Source: Nepenthes gracilis (lineage: Eukaryota > Streptophyta > Magnoliopsida > Caryophyllales > Nepenthaceae). From it: DNA of 64,000 nucleotides. Location: positions 13,695,597 through 13,759,596 of the forward strand of contig BSYO01000028.1 in assembly GCA_033239525.1 (NCBI GenBank), written 5' to 3'. The notes below the pieces were generated by a model that had not been told where the DNA came from, made no database searches, and saw only the letters and a program-made list of their open reading frames with translations. This document shows, piece by piece, positions 24,303-33,957 of the stretch (position 1 is the first letter of the stretch; the number at the start of each line of letters is the position of its first letter). Position numbers and translations under genes: made by a program.

Positions 24303-25160
24303 TTCACATCGGTAAAATCGACGCACATCCGCCATTTTTCATTTCTCTTTTTTATAAGGACGACATTTGAGAGCCAGTTTGGATATTAGATCTCCCTTAA
24401 GAACCTTGCATCGTGCAGCTTCTTTACTTCCTCTCTTATGACAATTAGTTTCTTGACGGAGTGGTTCCTACACTTCTATCGGATGGGCTTGTAATTGGGA
24501 TCGAGACTCAACTTGTGGACCATTATACCGATTGATATTGCGGGCATGTCGATGTGAGTCCACGTGAAGACGTTGAAATTCTTTCTGATGAAATCTACGA
24601 GTTGGTCATAGATCGGGACTGGAAAAGAGCCACCGATGTGTACGCATTTTTTGGGCTCACTCGGATCCAAGGGGCCCTGGTTGGTTGACTATCTGGACCG
24701 TGCCTGCTGCAGGGTGGACTCATCTAGGAAGTCCAAGTCTTCAATTGATTGGTTGAGGGTGGCTGGAGAGACTTAGAACAGATAGCACATCTGTCTCATT
24801 ATTTGGCCGCCCAAAGCCTCACCTATGCCATACGGCATCGAGAATTTTATCTTCAAATGTGGGTTCAACGTTACTACCCCAAAGGTGATCATGCAGAGTT
24901 GTCCTAAGATGGCATTATCCAGGCCGTACATGGGTTCATTGTCCAGGCCATACAAGATGGTTTATCTTCCTAATACGAGCACTGGTTCATTGTCCAGGCC
25001 ATACAAGAGTCTCCCGGCTGTCTTTATCTTGTTCTTTTTTAATCCAAGTTCAAAGAATACATCGAGATATAGTAAATTTCGATAACTTCCATAATCAATA
25101 AAAACTTGTTTCAGCTAATAGTCTAATATGCTATCGAAACGAGGGCAAAGATAACTAAAG
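24303..25160 (-). pseudogene. Tat-type protease/RT region, degenerate
   Basis: On minus, the segment upstream of RT reads NFNVFTWTHIDMPAI...VHKLSLDPNYKPIR (24476-24600). This is the usual lead-in to Ty3/gypsy RT, where the family has a D-x-P-G-I and V-H-x-L-x-x-D pattern. The RT start follows to 24303 (EEVKKL, then the VDFTD-like block at the edge), where the right inverted arm cuts it off. The protease region (24690-25160) is heavily broken and includes a 33-37 bp repeat (CAGGCC(G)TACA(T/A)G, 24930-25005). Not functional. Confidence 0.7.
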
Positions 25161-25870
25161 GATCAAAATGGAGTTGTTACATGAGTTATATCATCATCGC
25201 TAAAACTAATGATATCAGTCCTAACCCCTACCCTCGACTTCTTGATACTGGAAGTAGTCTCGGGGTGGTCTTGGACACCTCTCTTGGCCGGCCTGGTCGC
25301 CACCATACTGACCACATCGGCAGCGACCCGATTCTTCGGCTGCTCTCTTACACCGTCGTTGGCTACCGTGGAAGCCTGTCTTGAGCTCCTTAGGAACCTT
25401 GCTAGATGCCCCCAGCAGACCAAGTCTTTAATCTCCTTCTGCAGGGTCCAGCAATTCTCTGTGCTGTGACCTAGAGGCCGATGAAAGTGACATACTTGGT
25501 TTGGTCTCCGGTCTCCGGGTTCTTCAGCGCCTTGAGCAATTACAGGAATTTCTTATCCCAAATCTATATCAAGATATTCGAATAGGTGTTGTTCAAAGGT
25601 GTCAAGGTCTGGGGCCTGTACTCCCTTTGGGCACCCTACTCGGATCGTGGCTGCTTTTGGGGCTCGCGGGAGCGAACACTGTCTCCATTTCTCTTCTTCC
25701 CTCTAGAGTGCCTCTCTGGGGCTCAGTCCACATGCTTGGAGCATTTGGCTTTGTTGCCTCCTCGGCCGCTATATAGGCCCGAGCGATGGCCTTGGCTTCC
25801 CAAATGGTCTAGGGGCGTTGATGTTCTAGGTGGTTGAAGAACTCTCTAACCCCGAGCGTGGCAATGAAGG
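25161..25870 (-). pseudogene. Tat-type gag C-terminus
   Basis: The minus strand carries the Tat gag hallmark C-H-F-H-R-P-L-G-H-S-T-E-N-C (about 25445-25490), a CHHC-type motif found in this lineage in place of the normal zinc knuckle. It continues in frame through EIKDLV and GHLARFL, a linker, and ISFSDDDI at about 25190-25215, which begins the protease region. The remaining N-terminal part of gag lies beyond the solo LTR at 28447-29090. Stops and indels upstream of 25500 break it. Confidence 0.75.
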
Positions 25871-27036
25871 TGTCACGACCCGGGATCACAATATACGCAG
25901 GTCAAAAATAAAATTAATAATAAGATTTCCATCAACAACAATAACCCATCCCGGATGTGACAATCAAACATATACAGGACCCAAAATAAATAAAACCGCT
26001 TTAAGATCTCATCGGATATGAATCAGGACAAATAATACATGACCTGCTGACCATAATCGCAAGGGAGGTATCCAAATTTACAACTCATCCATAATACTAT
26101 AACTTCAATATTTCTCATACAATGATCAAGGCACCATCCGGCCATAAATAATAACCATAACATATCCTCAAGATCAGAAATATACAATTATAACATCTTC
26201 ACTCGTCAAAAGGAATATCCGAGCCCGATCACGTCCGAGCTCTTGCAAGCGTATCCATGCCACTAGTCTGAAGGGATAAAACATGAAAACGTGAGCCTAG
26301 AGCTCAGCAAGTATCAAGAATCGTATAAAACGGTACATATAAATCAGAAGCAGGGATATCGCATAGCAATCACGTAAAACAAAACATCATGTCCGTGAAA
26401 TCCCTGAAAATCGAGGAGATGTCTCGTACTAAATCTTCGTCCGCAATAACTCGTCCATCCGGGACAAAATCATATAAACCACGATCCGGTAAAACCTCAT
26501 AGACGATATCATATCATATGATCCGAGGTCACATACGCCCATGATCGTCACCACATCCACGTCTGAGACATACCGTAGTCCGGATCTAAAACTCATAATG
26601 CCGAAATCAAGAGAAAACCGTCGGAACTAAAACATAAATCAAAACACGTTCCGGGTTTATCACGTCAGCACATACGAGACATTCCTATCGCCCATCCGTG
26701 GGCCAAACCACGTATCTCAAATCATCATACACCCAAATACGTGCAGAAATATAAAGCATGCACGAAATCGGAGAACCAAAGATCAATGATACCAACTTGA
26801 GGAAGGGTTACCCTCGTCCCAGGTAACCACGGCTATATATCGGCTCACGAATTGGCCGGTAGCTCAAGGCCATCCATGTGCTCTGTCTCCATAGATAAGG
26901 AACTTGCTCACTATGTTTTACCACCCGCGGCTTTGGGTGCAACCTCAAGTTTTTATTATATATTAGGACGTCCGAATATATTAGTTTTCCGTCAATTCCT
27001 TACGATGGTTCTCAATTAAATACACAGTGGGCGATA

Positions 27037-27163
27037 CCTCATCTTCCTTATGGCGGAAGTAGCCAATCCTCATCTTCCTTACGGCGGAAGTAGCCAATAC
27101 CTCATCTTCCTTACGGCGGAAGTAGCCAACACCTCATCTTCCTTACGGCGGAAGTAGCCGGTG
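27037..27163 (-). repeat. Four 32-bp tandem units with hairpin potential inside the solo LTR
   Basis: Unit: CCTCATCTTCCTTACGGCGG followed by AAGTAGCCAATA, four near-perfect copies. Each has an inverted CTTCC..GGAAG stem of 5 bp around TTACGGC. A single TTATGG variant in the first unit is the main difference. Confidence 0.85.
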
Positions 27164-28142
27164 CCTCGGATCACGTAGTGATCCCATCCCCTGGCAGCAT
27201 GCATGGTTAGTGCAAGGTGCAGTTCATGGTTCCACAATATACGGATACAAACATACATATATATCGTTCGGGTGTCCAAACCCCTCCAAATCATAAATAC
27301 AAGTACAAAACCACCGCACAACCGATAAAACATACATGCATGTATACAATTGATAAATTGAGGGTATTTAAAAATATATGCATGTTAGTAAAATCTCCCA
27401 TGTGCTAGTCAAAATGCATCGGAAATTAAATCGAGACCAAGAATAGGGCTAGAGGATACTTGCCTTAACATCATACTCTGCGAGATCGAAGAAAGGATGT
27501 CCCGAAGCACTCCAATCGAGCCTTTCTCTCTCCTTTGCCGCGTCCTCTCTCTCCGCGCGCCCCTTTCTTTTCTGCGCCACAGGCGCGCCTCCACGCCGTC
27601 GTCGGCTGCGCCCGGTGATCCCTGCGCGCCGATCCACCACCGCACCGCCTCACGAGGCCGTCCCGGCCTCCTCCACCTCACCCGGCCACCATCGGCGCGA
27701 AACCACCGCGTCGTCACCTCCTCTCTCCCATCGACGACTTCGCCGACCATCTTTCTCCTTCGCACAGCCCCGCCATCGCACGCCACCACCCACCCCGAGC
27801 CACACGACCACAGCACACCACCGAGACCACCGATTTCGCCGCTACCACCTCGAGCGGCCGCCGTCGACTCTCCCGACACCGATTTCCTCACCCAACGCCG
27901 TCGCCGCCTCAACCCACAACTACCGCAACAATCGCGGCCACACCCACAACCACCATCGACCGCTGATTCACCTACGCAGCCGCCGCCTCCTTCCTCTTCC
28001 TTCTCCTCCTCTTCCTTCGCACGACAAACCCTAATCGCCATTCCCCCCCCTTCTCCCTCTCTCTCCTCTCTCCCGATACTTTCCTTCTTTCCCCATTCTT
28101 TTTCTATTTTCCTTTTTCCTTTTTCTTTCTTTTCTTTTACTT

Positions 28143-28146
<4 letters not shown>

Positions 28147-28207
<61 letters not shown>

Positions 28208-28219
28208 ATTATTATTACT

Positions 28220-28256
<37 letters not shown>
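28147..28256. repeat. (TA)n and (ATT)n microsatellite
   Basis: An uninterrupted TA run of about 57 bases, then (TTA)n and a second TA run at 28226-28256, in the 5' part of the minus-oriented solo LTR. Confidence 0.95.
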
Positions 28257-28257
<1 letters not shown>

Positions 28258-28446
28258 CTTTCTTTTTTTTTTAAACCCTTTCGGCCTTCGGACAACATTA
28301 CGGGTACACACCGGGCCCCACTCCGCACCTCCGATCATTTCTGAAAATTTCATAATATTTTAATTTATTTTCACCACATCCGAAATACCCAAAAATCACA
28401 ATTAATATTAAAATAATCCAATTGGGATCCGAAATATCACAGAAGG

Positions 28447-29091
28447 TGCTTAACTTCATCTCGTTGGAGAGCTGGGGGATCTGGTGGGCCTCCACGGTGA
28501 TATGTTTAGGAAGCACTTTAGACTCTCATCTTGGCATTAAGGAAATTCCTCAGCTCTGAGTTTTTCGGGAGGGCTGTGCAGGTCGTGCCGACTGCCAGTA
28601 TATGGAAGCCGCATACTACATGAGGCCTCTCCTCGGGTTATGGGCCTTCGGTCACTGCAGGAGTTATGAGGATTGTGCCGCTCAGGGCTTTCCTCCGATG
28701 CTTCCCGACTCAGGTGGCTTCGTGGTGGTGTTTGGGCCCTATTGTCCAAGGTCGCTTGAACCATGACGTCGTCAAGCCTTGCTGCCTTCTCGGCTGGAAG
28801 TCTTGACCTGCGGCTTTTTCGTCTGGAGATCGAAGCTTGAGGACTGAGTGGAGGAGCCCCTGGCCACTGGGCACTGACGTGGGTGCACAGCATTTAGAGT
28901 ATCTGCTTCATGTCTCCTACGTCGGCAGCCAGTGTGCGCACGTCATTTTAGGCTACTCGCCTACCCGGCTACCTACTAAGGGGTTGTCGCCATGAGCAGC
29001 AATGTCTCTTACCGGCACACTAGCTTGTGTTCGGGTGTTAACCATCTTCGGCTACAGGTGCACACGTGGTGATTGGTGGTTAAACTTTTTC
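28447..29091 (-). pseudogene. Tat-type gag N-terminal part
   Basis: Continues the minus-strand element beyond the solo LTR. It follows the primer site. A start near 29040 opens VNTRTQASVPVRDIAA-like sequence, and Gln/Arg/Pro-rich segments follow on the minus strand. No conserved domain is clear in this part. Assignment rests on position between the primer site and the gag C-terminus at 25161-25870. Several stops are present. Confidence 0.5.
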
Positions 29092-29113
29092 ATCGTTCCC
29101 ACAGACGGCGCCA
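29092..29113 (-). other. Primer-binding site of minus-strand Tat element
   Basis: On minus, TGGCGCCGTCTGTGGGAACG starts 4 bases after the LTR end. It is the least decayed of three such sites in the window (others at 19125 and 31618). Confidence 0.8.
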
Positions 29114-29117
29114 ATGA

Positions 29118-30022
29118 TGCGTTCTTGGGTCCGAGTTATGAAACGAATTAAGGAGTTTTCAGATTCCTTGTGTCAGGCCGAACACGAATGTGTCCAGTCT
29201 CCGTCTCTTTGAACTTGAGCCCTACGCACCACAAACAGCTAACAAGCGGTCAAAGGATTGGCGAGACTCACTTTCCGGTATATCCTCCGACGCTCAAATC
29301 AATAATCTTTTCAAGAAAATAGAAAGATACGATGATGTAAGGGAATGTGTGAAGCACGTATACAGGGGATGCAAGTGAGAGTTGGAGGAGGTCAGGACTC
29401 CTTTGATGCGCTTGGAATGAGTGGCTCACTAAGGACGCTTGTTCAAAAGCGGCTTTTTGGGGAGAAGGAGAGCTTGGTTCCTTCCTTACTTTTGCGAGCT
29501 CAAACGTACTTGTTCGAAGTCGGGCTTAAAGGTTTTCGGTCTCTTTTCCTACGTCAGAGAGGGGCATTTGTAGTGTTTCGTGATGAAGGTTTTTGGCGCA
29601 AAAGCCAGTGACAAGTGTCCTACCATAGTTCGTCGTCTGCTAGGTATTGGTGGTAGCCACCACTATCATATATTATCTTTTGGCGGTGATGTGACGGCCG
29701 TTGGTTGTGGCCGACATGGGTTTGGTTACTTTTCATCGGAATTGGCTAGGCTGTTGCAGGTCAACGAATATGGTGGCCTCTCAGAGTTGACCTCTTTGAC
29801 CATTGGCTGACATCTACTACGCCGTTGTCCCTACACTATTAGTCTGTCGCCACTGAGGTGGAGGGCGTACGTGGGCTGCGATTAGCCATGCAGCTGACGT
29901 TGTCGAGTGGTCCTAAGTGGAGCTCTGATCTGGTGAAATTGGGCCATCCAGAAGGCTCATTGGTCCTCTCCAATTGGCTCGGCTTGCTCCTGGGTTGGGC
30001 TAAATCACTATCGGACCCATCA
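29118..30022 (-). mobile_element. 5' LTR of minus-strand Tat element (family T)
   Basis: 905-bp LTR, reverse copy of 10161-11063, with the same TGATGGGTCC start and ...GCA end. With the primer site and gag to its left it is the 5' LTR. Its partner 3' LTR is not in the window, the body having been cut at 24303. Confidence 0.85.
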
Positions 30023-30444
30023 AAAATAATAATATATTGTGAAATATAGATAAATAAAGAGTAACATGCTGCTTAATATTATTACTATAGTTAGAGAATT
30101 AATCGTAAAAGAAAGGGAGACGTGGGAGAGGTTTAATATTTTCTTTTATAAAATGATAATTTAGGACATTTTAATAATAATAATTATTATTATTAAATTT
30201 AAATAATAGATTTTTTTATTATTTCTACCTTATAATTATCAGTGACATAAATTTAATACTAATAAAAATAGAAGATAATATATTATAATAATATATAGCC
30301 TTTATGGTACTGTTATTCTTTTCAATTCACATTGACTGCTGTCGAGAAAAATTTATTTTTTAAATTTAGATGGCTTTATTTTTAAATAAATAATTTTAGT
30401 TTAATTATTTTTTATAAAAAGTTAAAAAAAATCTATATAAATAT
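30023..30444. other. AT-rich spacer
   Basis: No gene. Contains the reverse copy (30345-30435) of the AT-rich repeat at 11390-11480. Confidence 0.5.
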
Positions 30445-31616
30445 TGTTGGGTCCCAACATATGGGCCCATAAAGCACGGCCCAAAGGAAAGGCCCAAGTA
30501 AAAAAAGCCCGAAAATGTGTCCACAAACCAAGAGGGTTGGATGGCCCAAGCGGCCCAAAACCCAAACTAACTCCTTATACCAGACTGGCCGAAGAGGCCC
30601 AAAACATAGGCTAGTGTCCCAAAAGCCAAAGCTACGACAAAGGTCCGAGAGGTCCCTTTAACCAAAAGAATGACGAGGACAACGCGAATAGCAGGTAACA
30701 TCTAGGTACGAGGACCAGAAGAAGAAGCCCGAGAACCCCAAGAAGTTCCATTAAGCATCAGATCTGTCCGAAAAGTCAAGAAGAGGCCCGAGAGCCCTCC
30801 ACGAAGGACCAAAGATCCTCCAAAAGACAGTTAGTATCCGAGAGCTACCTTCTCCAACGAGTCCGCGAACTCACGAAGAAACAAGGCATGCCACGCAAGG
30901 ACGAGGACTATCTCATACACGGCTGAGGCGCTTGACTAAGCAACTTCGCCGATTTCCAAGGGACCTGCAACCACTGCAAGACGCCGCCTCCACAAATCAC
31001 ATCTAGTCAGATCAAGACTGACGCCTAGACTCTACACGCCTGACATGCTCAGGCCCTACAGTGTGCGCTTGGCCACGCGCGGCATGTTGCCCCGCACACG
31101 CTGGGCCAGCTGCCTTGGCGTGTTGCCTGCCTTGACAACATTGGACATGACCAATGGGACGGTGGGCTGACCTCTCGGCCACCCGCAAGGCTGCCATGTG
31201 TCTTCTCCCCAACGGCACAATTTTTCCTATAAATACCAAACGAAATCCCTTCCCAAGAGGTCCTCTTTCCAGCTCATTCCAGACACAAAGTAAAGAGAAT
31301 CTCCCTCTTGGCTCCTATTTCCTCTCTTCCTAACAAGAAGGAACAAAAGAGCGACAAAACTTCCCAATGAGAGAACTTTCTAAGGAGAAAAATATAAAAC
31401 AAGAGACAAGGAAGGAATCCACCAAAAAAAGCTCGTACTTTGTAAAAACTTTCACCTAATAGTGAAGCATTTCTAAAGGCTCAGAACCTCGTGATTTTTC
31501 CTCCTCATTTAAGGGGAGGCTTTCCACGTAAAATCCAATTTTCATCCCTCATTTTCGACATCTTACATTCACGAACACTTGTGTTGTTCTTGGACCCCGA
31601 GATCCGAAACGCAACA
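30445..31616 (+). repeat. 5' LTR of the non-autonomous element
   Basis: 1172 bp, TGTTGGGTCCCAACATATGG to ...CGAAACGCAACA. A TATA box (CCTATAAATACC, 31226-31237) precedes a CAAG..TCTTTCC leader. The 3' LTR has TATGAATA at the same place. Confidence 0.92.
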
Positions 31617-31617
31617 T

Positions 31618-31636
31618 TGGCGCTGTCTGTGGAAAC
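31618..31636 (+). other. Primer-binding site
   Basis: TGGCGCTGTCTGTGGAAACC lies one base after the 5' LTR. It has the same core as the other Tat-type primer sites in the window. Confidence 0.8.
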
Positions 31637-31690
31637 CGTGATAAAACGATCACAACTCCCTACCGTCACAGAACAACAAGCGCTCCAAAG

Positions 31691-32400
31691 ATGGTGAGCA
31701 GACAAGACAGCATGTCCACCCGGGAGACGTTCGATAGGTGCCTCACATCAGGCGGCAGGATGAGTGGCGGCCCCGGTACTAGCGTGGACAGCCTTTCAAG
31801 AGCAGTCCGCACCCTCCGCGAGAGGGTGGACGAGTAGTCCAGGGGAGCCCACCCCGAAAATTCGCAGCCAGCAGATCCCCATGAGCGACAAGCTGCACAA
31901 GTTCCCGGCGAGTTGAGGGACTACCTCAACAAGAAGAAGTCCATGACTTAGGCCCCGACGAAGAAGGAGCTCAAGAGGCTCTTGAAGACGGTCTTCGGAC
32001 CGAAGACCGGCAAAGCCAGTCAGCCGGGAAGAAGAGAAGACCCCTTGCCCCCGAGGACAGGGGAAGGAAAAAGAATGGTGGGCGCCCAACTGAAGACCCA
32101 TGGACCGTCCGGGCAAAATGAGCCCGAACGGATGGTCCTTGGAGGAGAAAGGCCATTAGGCCCACCTGCCCTCACTGAGTCGCTCACCAACATCCTGAGG
32201 CAAATCCGAGACAAAGAGTTCTTGAGATGGCCCAAGGCATTGAAGAACCCAAAAGGGGGCGACCAGTGGGAATACTGCCATTACCACTGCAGTCACGGCC
32301 ACGACACCGAGGACTATTGAAAGCTCCAGGTAGAAATCGAGCGGCTGGTAATGGAGGGCTATCTTAACCTTTTCCTGCCACGACCCGGGATTGGCCCCGG
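31691..32400 (+). pseudogene. Gag remnant of the non-autonomous element
   Basis: Opens with ATG at 31691 and soon meets stops. The segment 31982-32320 is open and contains the Tat gag signature: LTNILRQIRDKEFLRWPK (about 32185-32240), then Y-C-H-Y-H-C-S-H-G-H-D-T-E-D-Y (32273-32320). The latter is the lineage's CHHC-type motif with its last Cys changed to Tyr, followed by a stop. After the stop the frame continues with a Q-V-E-I-E-R-L-V segment. Gag packages the RNA in particles. This copy lacks most of the capsid-like N-terminal region and is not intact. Confidence 0.75.
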
Positions 32401-32932
32401 AACAGCAGGACGTAGTCGGTCACGCCGCACCAAAGGCAAACCCATAATGGGCGCGGAGCACGCCTGACCATCTACTGGGGGGCTGCACGCGCCAACCCCG
32501 TAGAGGCCAGCACAGGGCATAACTGCCAAAAGGCCGTGGTCAGCAAGGGAGCAGCGAAAGAGGCGCCAAGACTCGAGCGTACGGACTAATGTAACTTGAG
32601 GATTCAAAAAGGTCCTGGAGGCCACTCAATGTAACACGTATACATCAATGAAAACATCCCTACATTATGTCTATTATGAAGTATTCTCATTCTCCCTCAT
32701 CAACAACAAAGCAACTCACAACTCAAAGCCAAAAACTCGACTGTGCCCGAGCAGCCTCAGAGGTCGAACTCCAAAAACTCGGCTGTGACCGAGCGGCCCC
32801 AGAGGTCGAACTCTAAAAAACTCGGTTCTCTCCGAGCGGCCCTAGAGGTTGAATTTCGACAACTACATCCAACGCCAAGAAACCCGAGAGGTTAAAAGGC
32901 TAGAGAATCCTAAAAGGATCACATGCTCAAAG
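32401..32932 (+). repeat. Non-coding region with three 47-bp tandem units
   Basis: Three units at about 32729-32865, each with AAAACTCGG..CCGAGC(G/A)GCC and AGAGGT(C/T)GAA. The inverted CTCGG/CCGAG pair gives each unit a hairpin. The element has no pol, so this lies right after gag, but related units sit between pol and the antisense gene in the larger elements. Confidence 0.75.
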
Positions 32933-33643
32933 CTAAGAGCAAGGCACTGTGCATCGCGTCACAAAAAAAAAAGGGAAGAAGGAAGAGCAACACTTGTACA
33001 GACAAGACAAAAGAAAAAAGTCCAAAGCCCTGATGCAGAAAGGACAAGTTTTATTCATAAAAATGAATTCATGTACAATGTTGTAACAAAGAAAGAAAAA
33101 AGATAAAATGTCAAGGGGGCCCTCTTGGCCCCCTTCTCTTCGAGCCTCCTGAGTTCCAGAAGGCCCCGCCTGGTCCTCCGGATCTGACTCCTCGGGCGTA
33201 AGAGGTTCACCTTCAGACCCTACCCGAGGGGACCTTGGGAAAGGCCTCCCAGCAACGCTGTATAAGTCTCCTGTGCTTAAGGCACTGGCGTTCCTGGGAT
33301 CGAGGATGGTCACAGGAAACCGCGGACGGATCAGTCGCAGCACTCGGCGGCACATGCGAATGCCCTCCCAATACTTGCTGTCCAATAATGGTGCCATCTC
33401 CGCAGTCTGCACGGACGTCCTCAACCTCTCCTCCCGGCGAAGGACCCTATCCCGGAGGAGATCTTGCTGAAACCGCAGAAGCTTGACGGTGTCCTCCAAA
33501 GAGGCAACTTTCCTCTCTAATTCAGCCAGCTTCGCTTCCGCCCGTTGCGCAGCTTCCCGGGCGGCCCTCAACGACTCCATTTTGGAGTGGGACTGGACGA
33601 CCTCCCCCACCAGCTCATTAAGGCCTCCAATCAGACCCCGGAG
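32933..33643 (-). CDS. Antisense gene, exon 2: coiled-coil protein
   Basis: The minus-strand frame is open from the proposed acceptor (TTTTCTGTTTTGCAG, AG at 33645-33644) to a stop at 32933. The first 100 residues are strongly helical with heptads (RAAREAAQRAEAKLAELERK, VASLEDTVKLLRFQQDLL). An R/P-rich segment and an acidic GPS/E-rich tail follow (to about 33120). The frame then runs through hydrophobic low-complexity sequence that holds a minus-strand AATAAA (33050-33056), so the biological end may be nearer 33100. The unspliced frame can also begin at a Met upstream, at 33667. Coiled coils suggest self-association or binding a partner protein. No enzyme motif is seen. Confidence 0.55.
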   Translation of the reverse strand, partial: LRGLIGGLNELVGEVVQSHSKMESLRAAREAAQRAEAKLAELERKVASLEDTVKLLRFQQDLLRDRVLRREERLRTSVQTAEMAPLLDSKYWEGIRMCRRVLRLIRPRFPVTILDPRNASALSTGDLYSVAGRPFPRSPRVGSEGEPLTPEESDPEDQAGPSGTQEARREGGQEGPLDILSFFFLCYNIVHEFIFMNKTCPFCIRALDFFLLSCLYKCCSSFFPFFFVTRCTVPCS

Positions 33644-33713
33644 CTGCAAAACAGAAAAGCTCATCAAAACACAGGCAACTGGAAATAATGCAAGAGAAGA
33701 AACGGTGGGTTAC
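33644..33713 (-). other. Probable intron of the antisense gene
   Basis: 70 bp, AAG|GTAACC at the donor and TTCTGTTTTGCAG|CTC at the acceptor, phase 0. The related gene at 5560-7443 has a 105-bp candidate intron, also phase 0, at the same place just before the coiled coil. Agreement of the two diverged copies is the main support. Confidence 0.6.
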
Positions 33714-33957
33714 CTTAGAAACAAGAGGATCATGCCTTGGGCCACGCTCCCCAGGGGCCTCAGATTCCTACGGGTCACTCTCAGGCGCCGCAGGCGCCTC
33801 CTCGGGTACAAGCTCCGCGGCTATAAAAGGACCAAGGAGCCTGCCCCAACGTCAGTGTCCCCGGGAAGCTCATACGGTTGCTCAACTTGGATTGCAATGG
33901 GATGCTCAGAAGGATCAAGGGACATCAAGTCAGCGACGCCCAACTCCTCGGGCTCCA
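33714..33957 (-). pseudogene. Antisense gene, frame-broken stretch between main ORF and intron
   Basis: Between the stop of the main frame (33958) and the intron donor, acidic protein sequence continues in two other minus frames. One is ETVREVVEPEELGV-like (about 33930-33980). The other is E/A/P-rich and ends HDPLVSK at the donor. At least two small indels, or an unrecognised intron, are needed to link them. The composition continues that of the linker upstream. Confidence 0.45.

Larger units (their letters stand above)
25871..28441 (-). mobile_element. Solo LTR, chromovirus type, with perfect TSD
   Basis: 2571-bp LTR, read on minus from TGTGATATTTCGGATCC to ...CGGGTCGTGACA, flanked by GAAGG at 25866-25870 and 28442-28446. 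No internal coding DNA, primer site or second LTR is present. It sits inside the gag of the minus-strand Tat element, whose sequence resumes on both sides. Read on minus it holds an AT-rich 5' part with a long (TA)n run, a GC-rich leader-like block (27410-28040) and a hairpin repeat (27037-27163). Confidence 0.9.

Noticed and set aside
27037..27163. CRISPR-like repeat array
   Set aside because: The units are contiguous with no unique spacers, in a plant LTR.
27497..28363. 288-codon open frame on + inside a solo LTR
   Set aside because: Pro/Ser/Arg-rich, running into a (TA)n tract translated as Tyr-Ile repeats. It overlaps an equally long frame on the other strand, so GC skew and low complexity explain both.
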